Shown piece by piece: positions 34,591 through 49,020 of a DNA stretch of 64,000 nt (the first letter of the stretch is position 1; every line of letters starts with the position of its first letter). The notes under the pieces are model-generated. The model saw nothing but the letters and a program-made list of their open reading frames with translations, did not search any database and had not been told where the DNA came from. A program made the translations under genes and the position numbers. This DNA comes from Saccharum officinarum (taxonomy: Eukaryota > Streptophyta > Magnoliopsida > Poales > Poaceae): NCBI GenBank assembly GCA_020631735.1, contig CM036168.1, positions 102,382,036 through 102,446,035 on the forward strand. The letters are read 5' to 3'.

Positions 34591-34859
34591 GTCGACGAGG
34601 AAGCACCCGACACCAGGAAGTTGATCGGGTCTTTTAGGCCGGCCGAGGACACCAAGGAGGTCCTCATCGACCCTAGCAACTCCGATGGCAAAGTGGTGCG
34701 TGTCGGCACCGTCCTCTTCCCTAAATAGGAAAGCGTGCTCGTCGACTTCCTCCACGCGAACAAAGACATCTTCACATGGAAACAATCAGACATGTTGGGC
34801 ATACCGAGGGAAGTCACCAAGCATGCCCTATGGATCAAGCCGGGCTCCAAGGCGGTGAA

Positions 34860-35560
34860 GCAATGCTAGCTCCGCTTTGACGATGGGAAGCGCTAGGCGA
34901 TTGGCAAGGAGATCACAAAGCTTTTGGTGACCGAGTTCATCAGGGAAGTGTATCACCCCGAGTGGTTAGCCAATCTTGTTCTTGTAAGAAAAAAAGAATG
35001 AGAAATGGCAAATGTGTGTTGACTATACGAGCCTTAATAAGGCGTGTCCTAAGGATCCGTTCCTTTACCACGCATAGATCAAGTGGTCGACTCAACCTCA
35101 GGGTGCGAAACCATCTACTTCCTTAACGCTTATTCTGGCTACCATCAGATCACGATGAAGGAATCTGACCAACTCACGACCTCCTTCATCACCCCATTCA
35201 GATCATATTGCTACGTTACGATGTCGTTCGGGTTAAAAACACAAGGGCTACATACCAGCGATGTATGCTCAAATGTTTTGGAAAACTCATCGGGCGAATC
35301 GTCAAGGCATACGTGGATGACATCGTAGTTAAGTCCAAGCGAACTGACGAACTTGTAGCTGACCTCAAGTTAGCCTTCGAAAGGCTCAGAGAAAATGGCA
35401 TCAAGCTTAACCCCGAGAAGTGTGTTTTTGGGGTCTCAAGGGGTATGTTGCTTGGGTTCATCATGTCTGAGTGCGGCATCTAAGCCAACCCTGAGAAAAT
35501 AGCAGCCATCACGAAAATAGGCCCAATCCAAAACCTTAAGGGGGTACAGCGGGTCACTGG
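34860..35560 (+). pseudogene. Tat-type reverse transcriptase remnant
   Basis: Blocks in order are VTEFIREVYHPEWLANLVLV, a damaged MCVDYTSLNKACPKD equivalent (34990-35050), IYFLNAYSGYHQITMKESDQ, TPFRSYCYVTMSFGLK and, after a frameshift at about 35235, VKAYVDDIVVKSKRTDELV. The YVDD catalytic box is intact. Confidence 0.9.
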
Positions 35561-36162
35561 TTGCCTCCCTTAGTCGCTTCATCTCATGCCTCGATGAATG
35601 AGGCCTACCCTTTTATCGGCTGCTGAAGAAAGCCAACCGATTCACCTGGATGTCTGAGGCCTAGGACGCACTTGACAAGCTCAAGGAACTCCTATCAAAG
35701 GCCTTGATCCTTGTCCCCTCGACCGATAGGGAACCACTTTTGCTCTATATAGCCGCAACCACACAGGTGGTCAGTGTCGCCCTAGTAGTAGAGTGGGAGG
35801 AGGAGGGACACGCTCTCAAGGTCCAGCACTTAGTGTACTTCATTAGTGAAGTCTTGTTCGACCCCAAGACCCGCTACCCCTAGATCTACAAACTCCTATA
35901 TGTCATACTGATCACCAAAAGTAAGCTCCGACACTACTTCGGATCACATCCAATGACAGTCGTGTCCTCATTCCCTCTTGGCAAGGTTATCTAGAACCAG
36001 GAGGCTACGGGAAGGATTGCTAAGTGGGTGCTCAAGTTGATGGATCAGGGAATCATGTACGCCCCTCAAATGGCCATCAAGTCCCAAGTACTCGCTAATT
36101 TCGTTGCGAAGTGGACTAAGATCCAGATGCCGCCGGTGGCCGTCGACCAGGAATGCTAGACA

Positions 36163-36590
36163 ATGTATTTTGATGGGTCATTGATGAAAAGGGGTGCCGG
36201 TGTGGGGCTGGTCTTCATCTCTCCCCTCGGGGTACGTATGAGATACGCAGTCTGCCTTTACTTCCCTGCTTCTAACAATGTGGCAGAACACAAGATGCTC
36301 ATCAATGGCCTACGCATCACCACCAAGTTGGGCGTCCGATGGCTGGATGTTCGAGGTGACTCACAGCTCGTCATCGACCAGGTCACGAAAGACTCAAGCT
36401 GCCATAGGCCCAAGATGGTTGTGTATTGCCAAGAAGTCCACCGATTGGAGGACACATTCGATGGCCTCGAACTTAACCACATTCCACGAAGGGACAATGA
36501 AGCAGCCGACACACTGGCAAAGATGGCATTGGCCGGGAGCCGGTCTCGTCCGGCGTCTTCGCTAGCGACCAACTCAAGCCCTCGGTCCGT
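36163..36590 (+). pseudogene. Second (archaeal-type) RNase H of the Tat element
   Basis: The frame reads MYFDGSLMKRGAGVGLVFIS, SNNVAEHKMLINGLRI, VRGDSQLVIDQV and HIPRRDNEAADTLAKMA, with the D-E-D-D acidic residues of RNase H near their expected places (D in YFDGS, E in AEHKML, D in RGDSQ, D in RDNEAAD). A decayed first RNase H lies at 35600-35960. This extra domain between RNase H and integrase is the hallmark of the Tat/Ogre lineage. Confidence 0.88.
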
Positions 36591-36899
36591 TATACAAAAC
36601 CAGAGGGGGTTGGCACCGACCCTACAACCCCGGCCATGAGGGCTAACCCCTTACCCTTGGGGGCTAGCCTAGAATCGGCTCCCAACATCTTCGTGCTCAC
36701 AAAAGTTAACGAGGACCCAGCGGCCGAGCCTGACCCTCAGGCTGATTGGAGGACACCGTACCTTAACTGACTCATCCGCGAAGTACTCCTCATTGACAAA
36801 ACAGACACCTAGCACATCGCACGCCTAGCTAAGTCCTTCACCATTGTCAATGGGGAGCTCTATAAGAAAAGCCGCACCAAAATCCTATAGCGATGCATC

Positions 36900-37790
36900 C
36901 CGATCGAACAGGGAAGGAAATTGTTGGAAGACATCCACGGCGGGGTCTGTGGATGTCACGCCGGCCCAAGGACTCTGGTTAGAAAGGCCTTCCGACAGGG
37001 TTTCTACTGGCCTACCGCAGTAGCAGATGCCGACCAGGTGGTACGCACCTATGAAGGATGCTAGTACTACACTCGGCAGACGCATCTCCCTACCCAAGCA
37101 CTCTAGACAAGCCCCACCACGTGGCCTTTTGTGGTCTAGAGGCTCGATCTGGTCAGACCCCTAAAGAGGGCGCTTGGGGGGCCACACGCACTTGCTTGTC
37201 ACCATCGACAAGTTCTCAAAGTGGATAGAGATCAGGCCAATCACTACAATTAAATCCAAAGAGGCCATGAAGTTCTTCACCGACATCATCCACTGTTTTG
37301 GAGTACCAAACTCCATTATCATTGACAACAGCACACCGTTCACGGGAAAGAAATTCCTCAGGTTCTGCGATGGCCACCACATTTGAGTTGACTGGGCCGC
37401 CGTAGCGCACCCCCGAATGAATGGTTAGGTTGAGCATGTGAATGGTGGTCGTTGGTTGGCAGAATCCCCATGGTGCTGTGGAGCCTGAGGATGACCCCCA
37501 GCCACGCGACCAGTCACACGCCGTTCTTCATGATCTATGGCGTGAAGGCAGTACTACCGACTGACCTCGACTACGGTGCCCCAAGGGTCACGATGTATAA
37601 GGAGCCAGAAGCCAAGGAGTTCCTTGAGGACACCTTGGACCAACTAGACGAAGCCCGCGACGTCGCCCTTCTTCACTCCGCCATGTACCATCAGACGCTG
37701 CACCGGTACCACAGCCATCACGTGCGGGGGCGAGCCTTCAACATCGAAGACCTAGTTTTTCGCCTTGCCTAGAGCAACAAGGGCCACCAC
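36900..37790 (+). pseudogene. Tat-type integrase remnant
   Basis: IHGGVCGCHAGPRTLVRKAF is the zinc-finger part, then LLVTIDKFSKWIEIRPI (first D), FGVPNSIIIDNSTPFTGKKF (second D; the usual NGTQF is altered) and NG-stop-VEHVN (Glu region, with a stop). A C-terminal GPY module appears as TAPWEGPYIIVEVLQPG at about 37800-37850. Confidence 0.88.
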
Positions 37791-37861
37791 AAGCTCACTG
37801 CACCGTGGGAGGGTCCCTACATCATCGTGGAAGTACTCCAACCAGGCGTCCTTCTTAAGAT

Positions 37862-38049
37862 AAAAACACTTCTAGTGCCACCCCTTATTGGACGTCGACA
37901 GCTTCATGGAGATGTAATCCTTGGCTCGGTTGTTCCTGAGGCAGATCCTGGCACACCCCATCCGCATCGTCACCTCCGGTCGGCCGTGCTCCCTCCTTAT
38001 GTGTAGGCCGATGCAGAAAAAGTTCGACCAGAGATCAAAGTGAGGCTCG
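37862..38049 (-). pseudogene. Fragment of a plant gypsy-associated ORF (PF04195-like)
   Basis: The minus strand reads EPHFDLWSNFFCIGLHIRRE, MRMGCARICLRNNRAKDYIS and STSNKGWH, then a stop and KCFYLKK. This resembles the 'putative gypsy type transposon' domain common in grass retroelements (pattern PHFDLW ... SNKGWHKEWFYL). It is abruptly joined to the Tat element near 37860 and cut by an LTR start at 38050. Confidence 0.7.
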
Positions 38050-39070
38050 TGTAACACCCTCGGTGTTACCGCGCTTAGCAGCTCACCGAAGCATTCATGA
38101 GCATCAGGTTTAGGTGTTTTTGCATATGATCATTTGTGAAGATGAAATCTCATAACTAAAGTAAGCAATAAAATTCAAAAAATGAAACATAATCAAATGT
38201 GTATCTTATATCGGGTAGGGTTGAAAACCGAATTTTCACAAACGAAAATGTTATAGAACATATATATGGCACCTAAACAAAGCTTGAAGTGCAACATGTG
38301 TAGATGTTAATGCAACTCTTGATGTCATGAGATAAAATTTCTAGCTTACTTTTCCAATAGCCTAGAAATGCAACTGGGCATCAAATTCAACTTAAAACAC
38401 TTAGAAAATTTTCAAGTTTGTGAGAGCTAGACATTGCCGTGTTGGGCAACTTAGTTTGTGATTTTGGGTTAAGAGGTGACGTTGTGCGTTAGCTCGGGTT
38501 GGTAGCCTCATAGGTCAACTCGGGCTTGGCAAGGGTGGTTTGGGATTGGATGCAGCCGGTGAGCTAGTTTAGAAGCTTTAAAATTCATGCACGCCATGTT
38601 TTTGGGCTTGCTCGCTAGGTGAGCGCGGTCACCACTTGTGGCCACCTCGCGTTGTGCGTCTAGCCCTGCTCTGACCGCACGCAGTGCCGCGGCTGCTGCC
38701 CCCCGTAGCCACACTGCTGGTGTTGACTTCTCTAGTTGCTCGCGTGTGAGCCTATCTGTGTTGGCCTGTTGCCCCCTCTCTCTCCCTCCTTGTCATGCTC
38801 GATGACACGGTTGCCGCTTGGGTCAGCGAGCGTCACATCCGTGCCCGGTCCCAGGACCGCTGCTGGCCGGTCGGTGGCCGCACACGCACGCCATGCTACT
38901 CCACCATCTGCTTGTGCATGCCTTGATGACCCCATCTCAGCAGCGGATGTGACCCGAGTACTGACTCGTTTCCCTCCCTCTCTCCCCTGTCCGCCATGGC
39001 TGCTAGGGCCGCTGCGGGCGGGTCGATCTGGAGCGATCACCATCATCCAATCATCCACATCCTTGGCTTC
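38050..39070 (+). repeat. LTR C, first segment (chromovirus type)
   Basis: It starts TGTAACACCCTCGGTGTTAC, the family's LTR start. An AT-rich part gives way to a GC-rich block (38480-39060), as in LTR B. The segment ends in GCTTC at 39066-39070, where a reverse solo LTR is inserted; the sequence resumes at 44132. No polypurine tract precedes it, so it does not belong to the Tat internal region on its left. Confidence 0.78.
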
Positions 39071-42000
39071 TGTCACGGAACCGCCCAAATTATAAGAACA
39101 AAAGTACAAAAACAATCGCCGGAGCAATTAAATTCCCGTACTTAAGCTCCTATAACCCCGGCAGTCCAATAAAATCACGAGGGATTTCAAACCAACCAAC
39201 ATACAAGCCAAGATCGTAGTGGTCCAACATAACAGGTCATATGTTACATCCATTTCATAAGTAATTCAACATATATCGGAGTTCAGTAGAGTTATTACAA
39301 CTCAAGTTCAAAAGTAGCGGAAGCAAAGTAGTTTGAAACTAATATCACCTTAATTCAAATACATGCCAGTACCAAGGTCAATTTCCAACAAAAGCATGAG
39401 AGACAAGGTAGCTCAGAAGGATCATGCCCATGATCACACTCCGCCACTACAGCCGGAGTCTTCCAATTCTTGCAGTAGCTATGTTATATCACAACCTGCA
39501 ACAAGTGGGAATAAACCCTGAGTACGAGAAGGTACTCAGCTAGACTTACCCATCATAAACCAGAAATAATGACACCAAGGAGTATGCAAGGCTTTCTTTC
39601 AGTGGGCTAGCTTGACTCATTTGCGAAAAGCATAAGTTATCATGAATAAACTAATTTAAGTATTTTTGCATCATCTTTATCATAACCTATTCAATCTAGG
39701 TAAGCACCTATGCTAAAGCAATCACTTGATTAACCATTAACATCAAAGGTTACCATTTCAGGTTTTAGCATTTTCAACATCATCCACATAACCATCCATG
39801 TTCCATAATCATTACTACGATGCAGTAGCTCGAGTCAAGTGTTCACTATCCAGTGAACGATGGCGATTCGAATCGATTATTAACCAGCTGGTAAGTTATT
39901 CCTCACACAAACCTCACTCACCCGCTAAAGTGAGGTGTTGGTCACCGAGTCAACCATTCAGGTAAAGTCGCGAGCTTGCCAGGAACCACTTGTACCCGGG
40001 GGCCGTCCGACTGCTCTTTGGCCTTATCATCGCGCCCCCGTTTCCTGCCACTACTGCTTCAGTACAGTGCGTTGCGGGCAATCCACTCGGCCCGAATAAT
40101 CTCCCAGCTTTGCGGTCGAAAGGTACCTTATTCGGCCAGCTAAATGTGAGGCATGCGTTCAACATGACCCGAGGGACAACAACGGACGGTCCTTAATCGA
40201 CACAGACGGAAACTACAAGCACCCTAGAACCCTGTCTGGTTGCCCAATACTTATTCCGTCCGGTCTCCAATTATTCATCAACGCTTGGTTATTTCTAGGA
40301 TAACATCCATTCCATAGCTAAAGTATTCCCGTAACCACCTATAATTTCAGGTGACAGGAAATCACCGATCTCTACCGGTCTAAGCAGGGCTAAGCATTAT
40401 TTTCGATCCTGAACTAAAATAGGATTTCAGGCATATTTATGGGACAAGGAAAGGATATATATGAAGCAAGTGTTTTCAATCAACTCCTATAACTTAATGC
40501 AACAATACATATATAACATATATATATATACTCAATTGCTTTTGTAAAGTAGGAGGCTTAGAATGCTCCGGGGCTTGCCTGGGATCCGACATAAGTCAGT
40601 AGTTGTCAGATGACACTCGCTGAGTACTTCCATCTTCGGGATAGTTCCACCAAACACCGTCTTCGGGTTTGGCTTCAACATCTCATCCTTCACGTGGTGC
40701 ATCTAGCGAACCTAAATGAGATGCAAGATGCATGCGTACGAATGTGATGAATGGTAATATAAGATGCATCACATAATCATTCATGTAAACACACGATTAA
40801 GACATAGACACCAAAAGCTAATTAACTAACATCACACAACCAATTAAAGAGGGCAAGCACATTAAGCATAACACAAGTTTGACAAGATCACAAGTATCTT
40901 AACTTGACCATCATCAAGGGTATAAGCCACACTTAGTAACACATGGAGTAAACAACCATAACTAGCATCTGACAATTCCTGGACTGCAAACAACATCTAC
41001 ATGTTTGGATCATAACTGGAGTTATACAAATCCAATAGCCATGCAACAAGACATTCTGGAAAGCTTATGAAATTTTCTATAATTCATATTTAATCATCTT
41101 AGCATGATTCTCAAGTTAACCAAGTCAAACATGCATAATTACAGAATCTGGTCCAGAGATTCCAGAGAACAACTATTTCTGAAACCCAACTTGAAACAGT
41201 CATTACTCACAAACTATAAGGCCAAATACCACCAAAATTTAACACAAGCTAGATTAATGAGTTATCTACAAATTTGTTATAAGCATGTTTCTCAGCAAAC
41301 ATCATTTTCATGGTGCAATTACCAAAGTCCCAGAAACTGTCCAAGAAAGCATCAATTGCAAGAATAAATATTAACTTACATTCCAAACATACATTTGGCC
41401 ACAACCAATGTAACCATCATAAAGTGCATGTTAAATGATCACCAAAAAGCATAGTTCTCATCATTAAATAATTTCTTTTAATGCATTTCTTAATTTATTT
41501 AAATAGCAAGGTGAAATAATAAATATATATCAAAAGTCCATAATAAAATCTATAAAAATTACAGTAGCTCTTACATACACCCAATAGTCTACTGTACAAA
41601 TTTCAAGCCATTTGGACATGTATATCAACATCTATGAAAAAGACAAATTGCTATTGCAAGAATTCACGTGAGAGAAAGATACACTAATAAATCACTCATA
41701 TGGCAACCAAAATTCATGAAATAATTACCACACATTAAAAATCATATGAATAGCATGCCACAAAAAATTCACTTCATTTGGAGCACTAGATCTACAGTTA
41801 TGAAAATGACAAATACATCTAGCATTAAAAACCTAGCTGCACAAATCCATTTTTACAGAGAAAACTTTAAACTAAAATATGCCATATTATAGATCTACTG
41901 CATAGAGAATTTCACAAGGATTCCAAAAAGTCCTCATTTGCTATTTTACGATTTTTCTACAATTTACTATGAATTTCCAAAGTTTCTGCAAAATAATTAC

Positions 42001-44126
42001 GAATCAGTCCCGAGAGCACTATTCACATGAGTCTATGACAGTGCAGTTAGGCCCCTGCTTTGAGTCAAATTCTTGCATGCAGTCCCTGGTCGCGATTTTA
42101 TAGGGGAGGGGTCACCGGAGCTCGTTGGTTCGGCCGGAGGAGAGCACGTAGGCGTCGGGGAAGTGGCGGGGAGGCACCCTGGGGTTCCCGCGCACCCGCT
42201 GACAGTCGTGGCTTGCTCCGCGGTGACCCGTGATGGCCTGGCCGCGTGCGCCGGCGGCTTCACAATGGCATAGCCCGGCGGCGGGGTGCTCCAGCGACAG
42301 GAGGAAACCAGGGAAGGGCGTAGCGCGGACGACAAGTGATGGTGAGGGCGCTGAGGTTCTCGGCTTGGGCCACAAAAGGGGTGGAGCGGTAGGACGCGGT
42401 GGCGGCAGAGCTTCAGCGTGCGGCCATGGCATCTGTGCGTTGCGTGCACGCGAGAGAGCGAGGGAGAGAGGCAAAGAGGAGCTAGTGAGGGAGCTGGGAG
42501 CTCGGGTGTGGCTCAACGGAGGGCAAGGCAGTGGTGGGGGTTGCATGAGGGTGGCCTATGGTGGGAGGAGCGAGCAGTGGCAATGCTCTGCTCGGCTGCT
42601 CAGTCGGATGAGCGGGGAGACAACGTGAAAGAGAAAGAGAGCAAGAGCGAACAGGATGAAGGAGAGGCGAGCCCACGACCTTTTCCCTTCTCCACGCGGT
42701 GTGGGCGTCGGTGTGGTGGCGAGCATGCGAGCAGGTGCCAGGGCCACGCGGCGCGTTCCTCCTGCCCGTGGTTCGGCTGCGCCCACACCAGCCCGATCAA
42801 CTACCTAGCAGGCAGATTCGAAAAAACCAATACCACCCCAAAAATACACTGAAACATCAATCTTCCTTCCTTCGTAACTCTTAGTCTATTTCGTTTCAGC
42901 TCAAACCGTAGTAACCAAAGTTGTAGAGCTACGCGAGATCTCTAACTTTTCTTAAAGTGCCAAAGTCTGATTCAGCCTGGTTCGAGATATACAAGGCTCC
43001 AAAGTGGGGTACACGAAACTAAAAACTGAATTTCAGTTTCAAGCCGACTGAAACTGTGTTCTTTTCCCCTCTCCAACTTCCAAACCGAGCAATATCAACT
43101 CAAGGCACCGTGGTAAGCATGGTAGGGATACAGTAGATGAACAACTTTGCTGTTAACATTATGTCAAGATTTGGCTTGGTTTGGGAGATCCAGAGCTTCA
43201 AAGTTGGGTAGATGAAACTGAATTCCAGACTTGGAAACATTCAAGCGTTGGCATGGAAGTCCAGTACCGTTAGCTGTTTTGGAAACCACTTTTGAAGATT
43301 CAAATGAGCTCTAATTCTAGTGAGACTTGTTTTGTTGTCATCTCAATATATTGTGCTCCAATTCATTTTAAAGAATCCAATTAAGCTGGTATATGAATTT
43401 GGAACATAAAATGTCGCGGACATGTTGACTTGCTGTTGTCACTTCAAGGACTTAGAAATATTTCAGAGCTCCCAAAACAACCATGGATTCCAACTTGAGG
43501 GCTCGGTTTGACTTGCCTCAAAGCTGATCTAGCTCTTGACCATTAAACAAAGTTTGTTCTACTCTACTCAAACTTCAACTTTGATTTAAGGTGCAACTCC
43601 ATGCAAGCACCATAAGTGATTGGTCAACATAGGTCAAAGTAGCATCACGGTAAAGCTTAAATCCAAGTTTTAGACCGATGGAGGTATTTTCTTGTCCTCC
43701 GTTCAACACGAACCCTTTATGACTTTTGTTGTAGAGTCCATCTAGAGTCTTTTGGGCAAGGTTGAAAGGTTTGGTTTATGATCTATGTTTCCATCCACTT
43801 AATAATCCAATTCTAGCACTTAGTAAAGTCATTCCAACAAGGATATAACTTATCATTTCATGTGACTTTTTGATTCCAAACTTCATGAAACTTTTCCAGG
43901 AATAATATAGATAGGTACTAAGGTGAGACACATGAAGATATTGCAATAACACCATCCAAGCATATATCTTGAAAATGGCCTATATGTAAAGCAATGGTGC
44001 AACATCCAAGTTTAGGTTGGGGCTTGCTTCCATAGGTTTGACCTTGACATCTTCATTACCACTTAATCTACCATGTTTGAGCTCAAACCCACTGCTTAAC
44101 TGGTGGCAAACACCTTGGGTGTTATA
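39071..44126 (-). repeat. Solo LTR D (5.06 kb), reverse-oriented, inside LTR C
   Basis: The plus strand starts TGTCACGGAACCGCCC and ends TTGGGTGTTATA; read in reverse this is a TGTAACACC-type LTR with small end mutations. GCTTC flanks both sides (39066-39070 and 44127-44131), a 5-bp target duplication, and no internal region is present, so it is a solo LTR. Segment 39140-39220 matches the reverse of the LTR B end (7660-7750), and 39840-40200 matches the reverse of 6680-7100. The GC-rich block is at 42050-42830. It is longer than LTR B (3.88 kb). Confidence 0.88.
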
Positions 44127-44131
44127 GCTTC

Positions 44132-46462
<2,331 letters not shown>

Positions 46463-48301
46463 TGAAAGGTCTTGATGGCTAGATGGGGGTAAATAGCCTT
46501 TTAAAATTTTCTACAAAGACAAGCTAAACAAGTTTATCAATATAACAAGTAGCGAGATGCGAGTTTTGCTTAGCCTACGGGGTGTTTGCAAGCCACCTAA
46601 CCAATTCACAATTCTAGTATATTTGCACTCAACCGCACAAGTCAAACCGAGAAGGTAACTATAACTACAACTAGCAAGCTACACAAAGGAGCTACTTAGC
46701 AAAGCTAACTAGCTAGCAAAGATAACTAAGAAAGTAATGCAGAGTTGAGTTAGGAGAGTTTCACCGAGGGGCGAAGTAATGAGCCAACCAATATGATCAA
46801 CAATGAATACCAAAACAACCAAACACCGGGATCAATCAATCACAATATGAAAGTGATGACACGAAGATTTATCCCGAGGTTCATGTGCTTGCCGGCACGC
46901 TAGTCCCCGTTGTGTCCCTCTTCACCACGTGGTTCGATGGCTAATTGGTCTCACACCAAGCCTCTCAAAAGGCGCCACAAGAACCTACCAAATGGCAAAA
47001 GGTTGCAATAACACGAGCAATTTACTAACGTTGCCTTTGGCGCTTCGCCGAGGTAGGCACAAACCCCTCACAATCACCAGAGGTGGCCGAGAACAATCAC
47101 CAACTCTTGACAACGCCTCCAAGCTGCTCCAAGCCGTCTAGGTGGCGGCAACCACCAAGAGAAACAAGAATCCCGGAGCAAATCAACCACCAAGTGCCAA
47201 CTAGATGCAATCTCACAATGCAAATGCACTTGGATCACTCAATCTCACTTTGAATATGCAAAGAAGCAAGAGAGATGAGTGGGAGGGGAGTTGCTTAGCT
47301 CAAAGTGCTCACAAGTATGTCAAATGTCCAAGCGATGGAGCCTTGAGCCGGCCAACGAGTATTTATAGACGTACCCCTTCAAATATAGCCGTTAGAAACT
47401 TGAAACAGCCGAAGTCACGCTGACCGGACACGCCGATCACACAGCGACTACGCTCGTGAACCACCAAACGGATGTGCTCCACGCAACGACCGGACGCGCG
47501 AAGCTCGACCGGACGCACTGTTCCCGTAATGGACCGGACACGCTGGTCAAGCCTGAGCAGCGCACAACGAAACAGCAACTGGACGAACTGCAGAACTAAC
47601 CGGATGCCACAGTGCCAGCGTCCGGATGGAGTCCAGTAAGCTCCCTGAACGACCGGACGTGCCACCGCGTCTGATCAAAAATAGAAACACGCGCAGACGC
47701 TGAACACTGACCGGACGCGTCCGGTCAAACAGAGACTGCGTCCGGTCCAGCGTTCGGTCACCTCTGTGACCTCCGTTCGCCTCTGTTTCTTTTCCGACTT
47801 CCGGCGTAGTGGAAAATAGTCGTTTCAACTCCTCGAAAATGCTAACCCTAAACCCTCTCTACCGCTCAAACTTCAACGCCATCACAAAAGTGCTAACACC
47901 ACCAAGTGATCACGTCATGTGTGAGTGTGTTAGCATTTTTACAATCATTTTTTGAGGCGATATTAGTTCTATCCAAATGCATATGATTATGAAATACACA
48001 CCTAGAGGCACTTAGGAGTTTAATAGCCGCGTCATTCCCCTCTTTATAGTATGGCTATCTATCCTATAATGTAACCACACCCACTAGGTGTCTTGGTTAC
48101 TAAAACACAACTCTTAAGCATATACCTTTGTCTTGATCACGTAGGGTTGCGTCCAAATCCAAGTGTGGCCATCATGATCACCATGTCCATCTTACCACCA
48201 ATCTTGGAATATACTAATCCTCATATGCTACATACAACTTAGGCATAGGATTAGTACTTAGGCATTGTCACTAATTATCAACACCAAACATAGGGCTTTC
48301 A
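46463..48301 (-). repeat. Solo LTR of the copia family (1.84 kb), TSD CTCAC
   Basis: The plus strand starts TGAAAGGTC and ends GGGCTTTCA. It is flanked by CTCAC on both sides (46458-46462 and 48302-48306) and has no internal region. Length and shared blocks (GGGGGTAAATAGCC, GCAAGCCACCTAA) tie it to the LTR at 30299-32132, in the same orientation. A cluster of GACCGGACGC motifs lies at 47410-47770, including the 18-bp perfect palindrome GACCGGACGCGTCCGGTC (47709-47726). Confidence 0.92.
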
Positions 48302-48306
48302 CTCAC

Positions 48307-49020
48307 TCGTGCCTAGGGTGCAAGTGAGGCGTGTGTTTTTCGAGGTACCCAGCTGAGCACATTGATTCGCGAATCGCCGTTTCTACGTGACGGTACGGCT
48401 TGACTACGCTCTGGCACCGTAGTAAGAACTGGCATATGGAAGAGGAAAAAATGGCTCTGATTGCTCAACCCTTGCTTGATTATAAAACATGTGCTTACAT
48501 AGAATGTTGGATAATAAATAAAACACGGCTATTAATCATCTAAGAAATTAAGGACACACTCTTAGCGCTGCTTTCCGCAAACAAAAAACCTCCAAGCCAT
48601 AAAGCCTATCATATTCCTTGCGAGTCGGGTAATATATCTCCTAGTCGAGTAAGTCTTGCAAGTACATTATGCACTTAGGGTTTATTTTACCCTTGTTGCA
48701 GGTGCACGTTGAGAAGTTAGGCCTTGTGTGGAGGATTCTTCTGGTAGACACAAGCGGATCCTTATATCGTACCGCTAGATGTTTATTTTATTTCTGTTGT
48801 TTAATTTATCGCACTCTGAACTTTGGTATTGTAATAAATGATTTTTGAGACTCTATGTGGTAAGAAATGGACTAAGTATTGTACGCTTGTACTCATTATT
48901 AGATTCTAGATGTAAAATGTGGATTATTTGGGTTCTCCCATTGGGTGTGCTCGATGGAACTGCTCGATTTAGCTCCCTTGCGGGGTACTTAGTGTCTAGT
49001 GGAAGACAAGTGCCTCTGAA
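48307..49020 (+). repeat. LTR C, third segment
   Basis: AAGCCATAAAGCCTATCAT and the CACTTAGGGTTTATTTTACC block match the order seen in LTR B at 7284-7390. Added to the two earlier segments the LTR totals about 4.06 kb, close to LTR B. A clean TTACA end is not visible, so the right boundary near 49020 is approximate and may be truncated. Confidence 0.65.

Larger units (their letters stand above)
32133..37860 (+). mobile_element. Tat-type Ty3/gypsy element, internal region, decayed
   Basis: Plus-strand gag, protease, reverse transcriptase, RNase H, a second archaeal-type RNase H and integrase follow in this order, the layout of the Tat lineage (RIRE2/Retand-like). Dozens of TAG stops, mostly CAG-to-TAG changes, plus frameshifts break every domain. 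The 5' side is cut by the copia LTR end at 32132. The 3' side breaks at about 37860, after VEVLQPGVLL, into an unrelated reverse-oriented fragment. Its own LTRs are missing. Confidence 0.9.

Noticed and set aside
38050..38073. Hairpin-like TGTAACACC...GGTGTTAC as a riboswitch or terminator
   Set aside because: It is the terminal inverted motif of an LTR, seen at several other LTR ends in the window.
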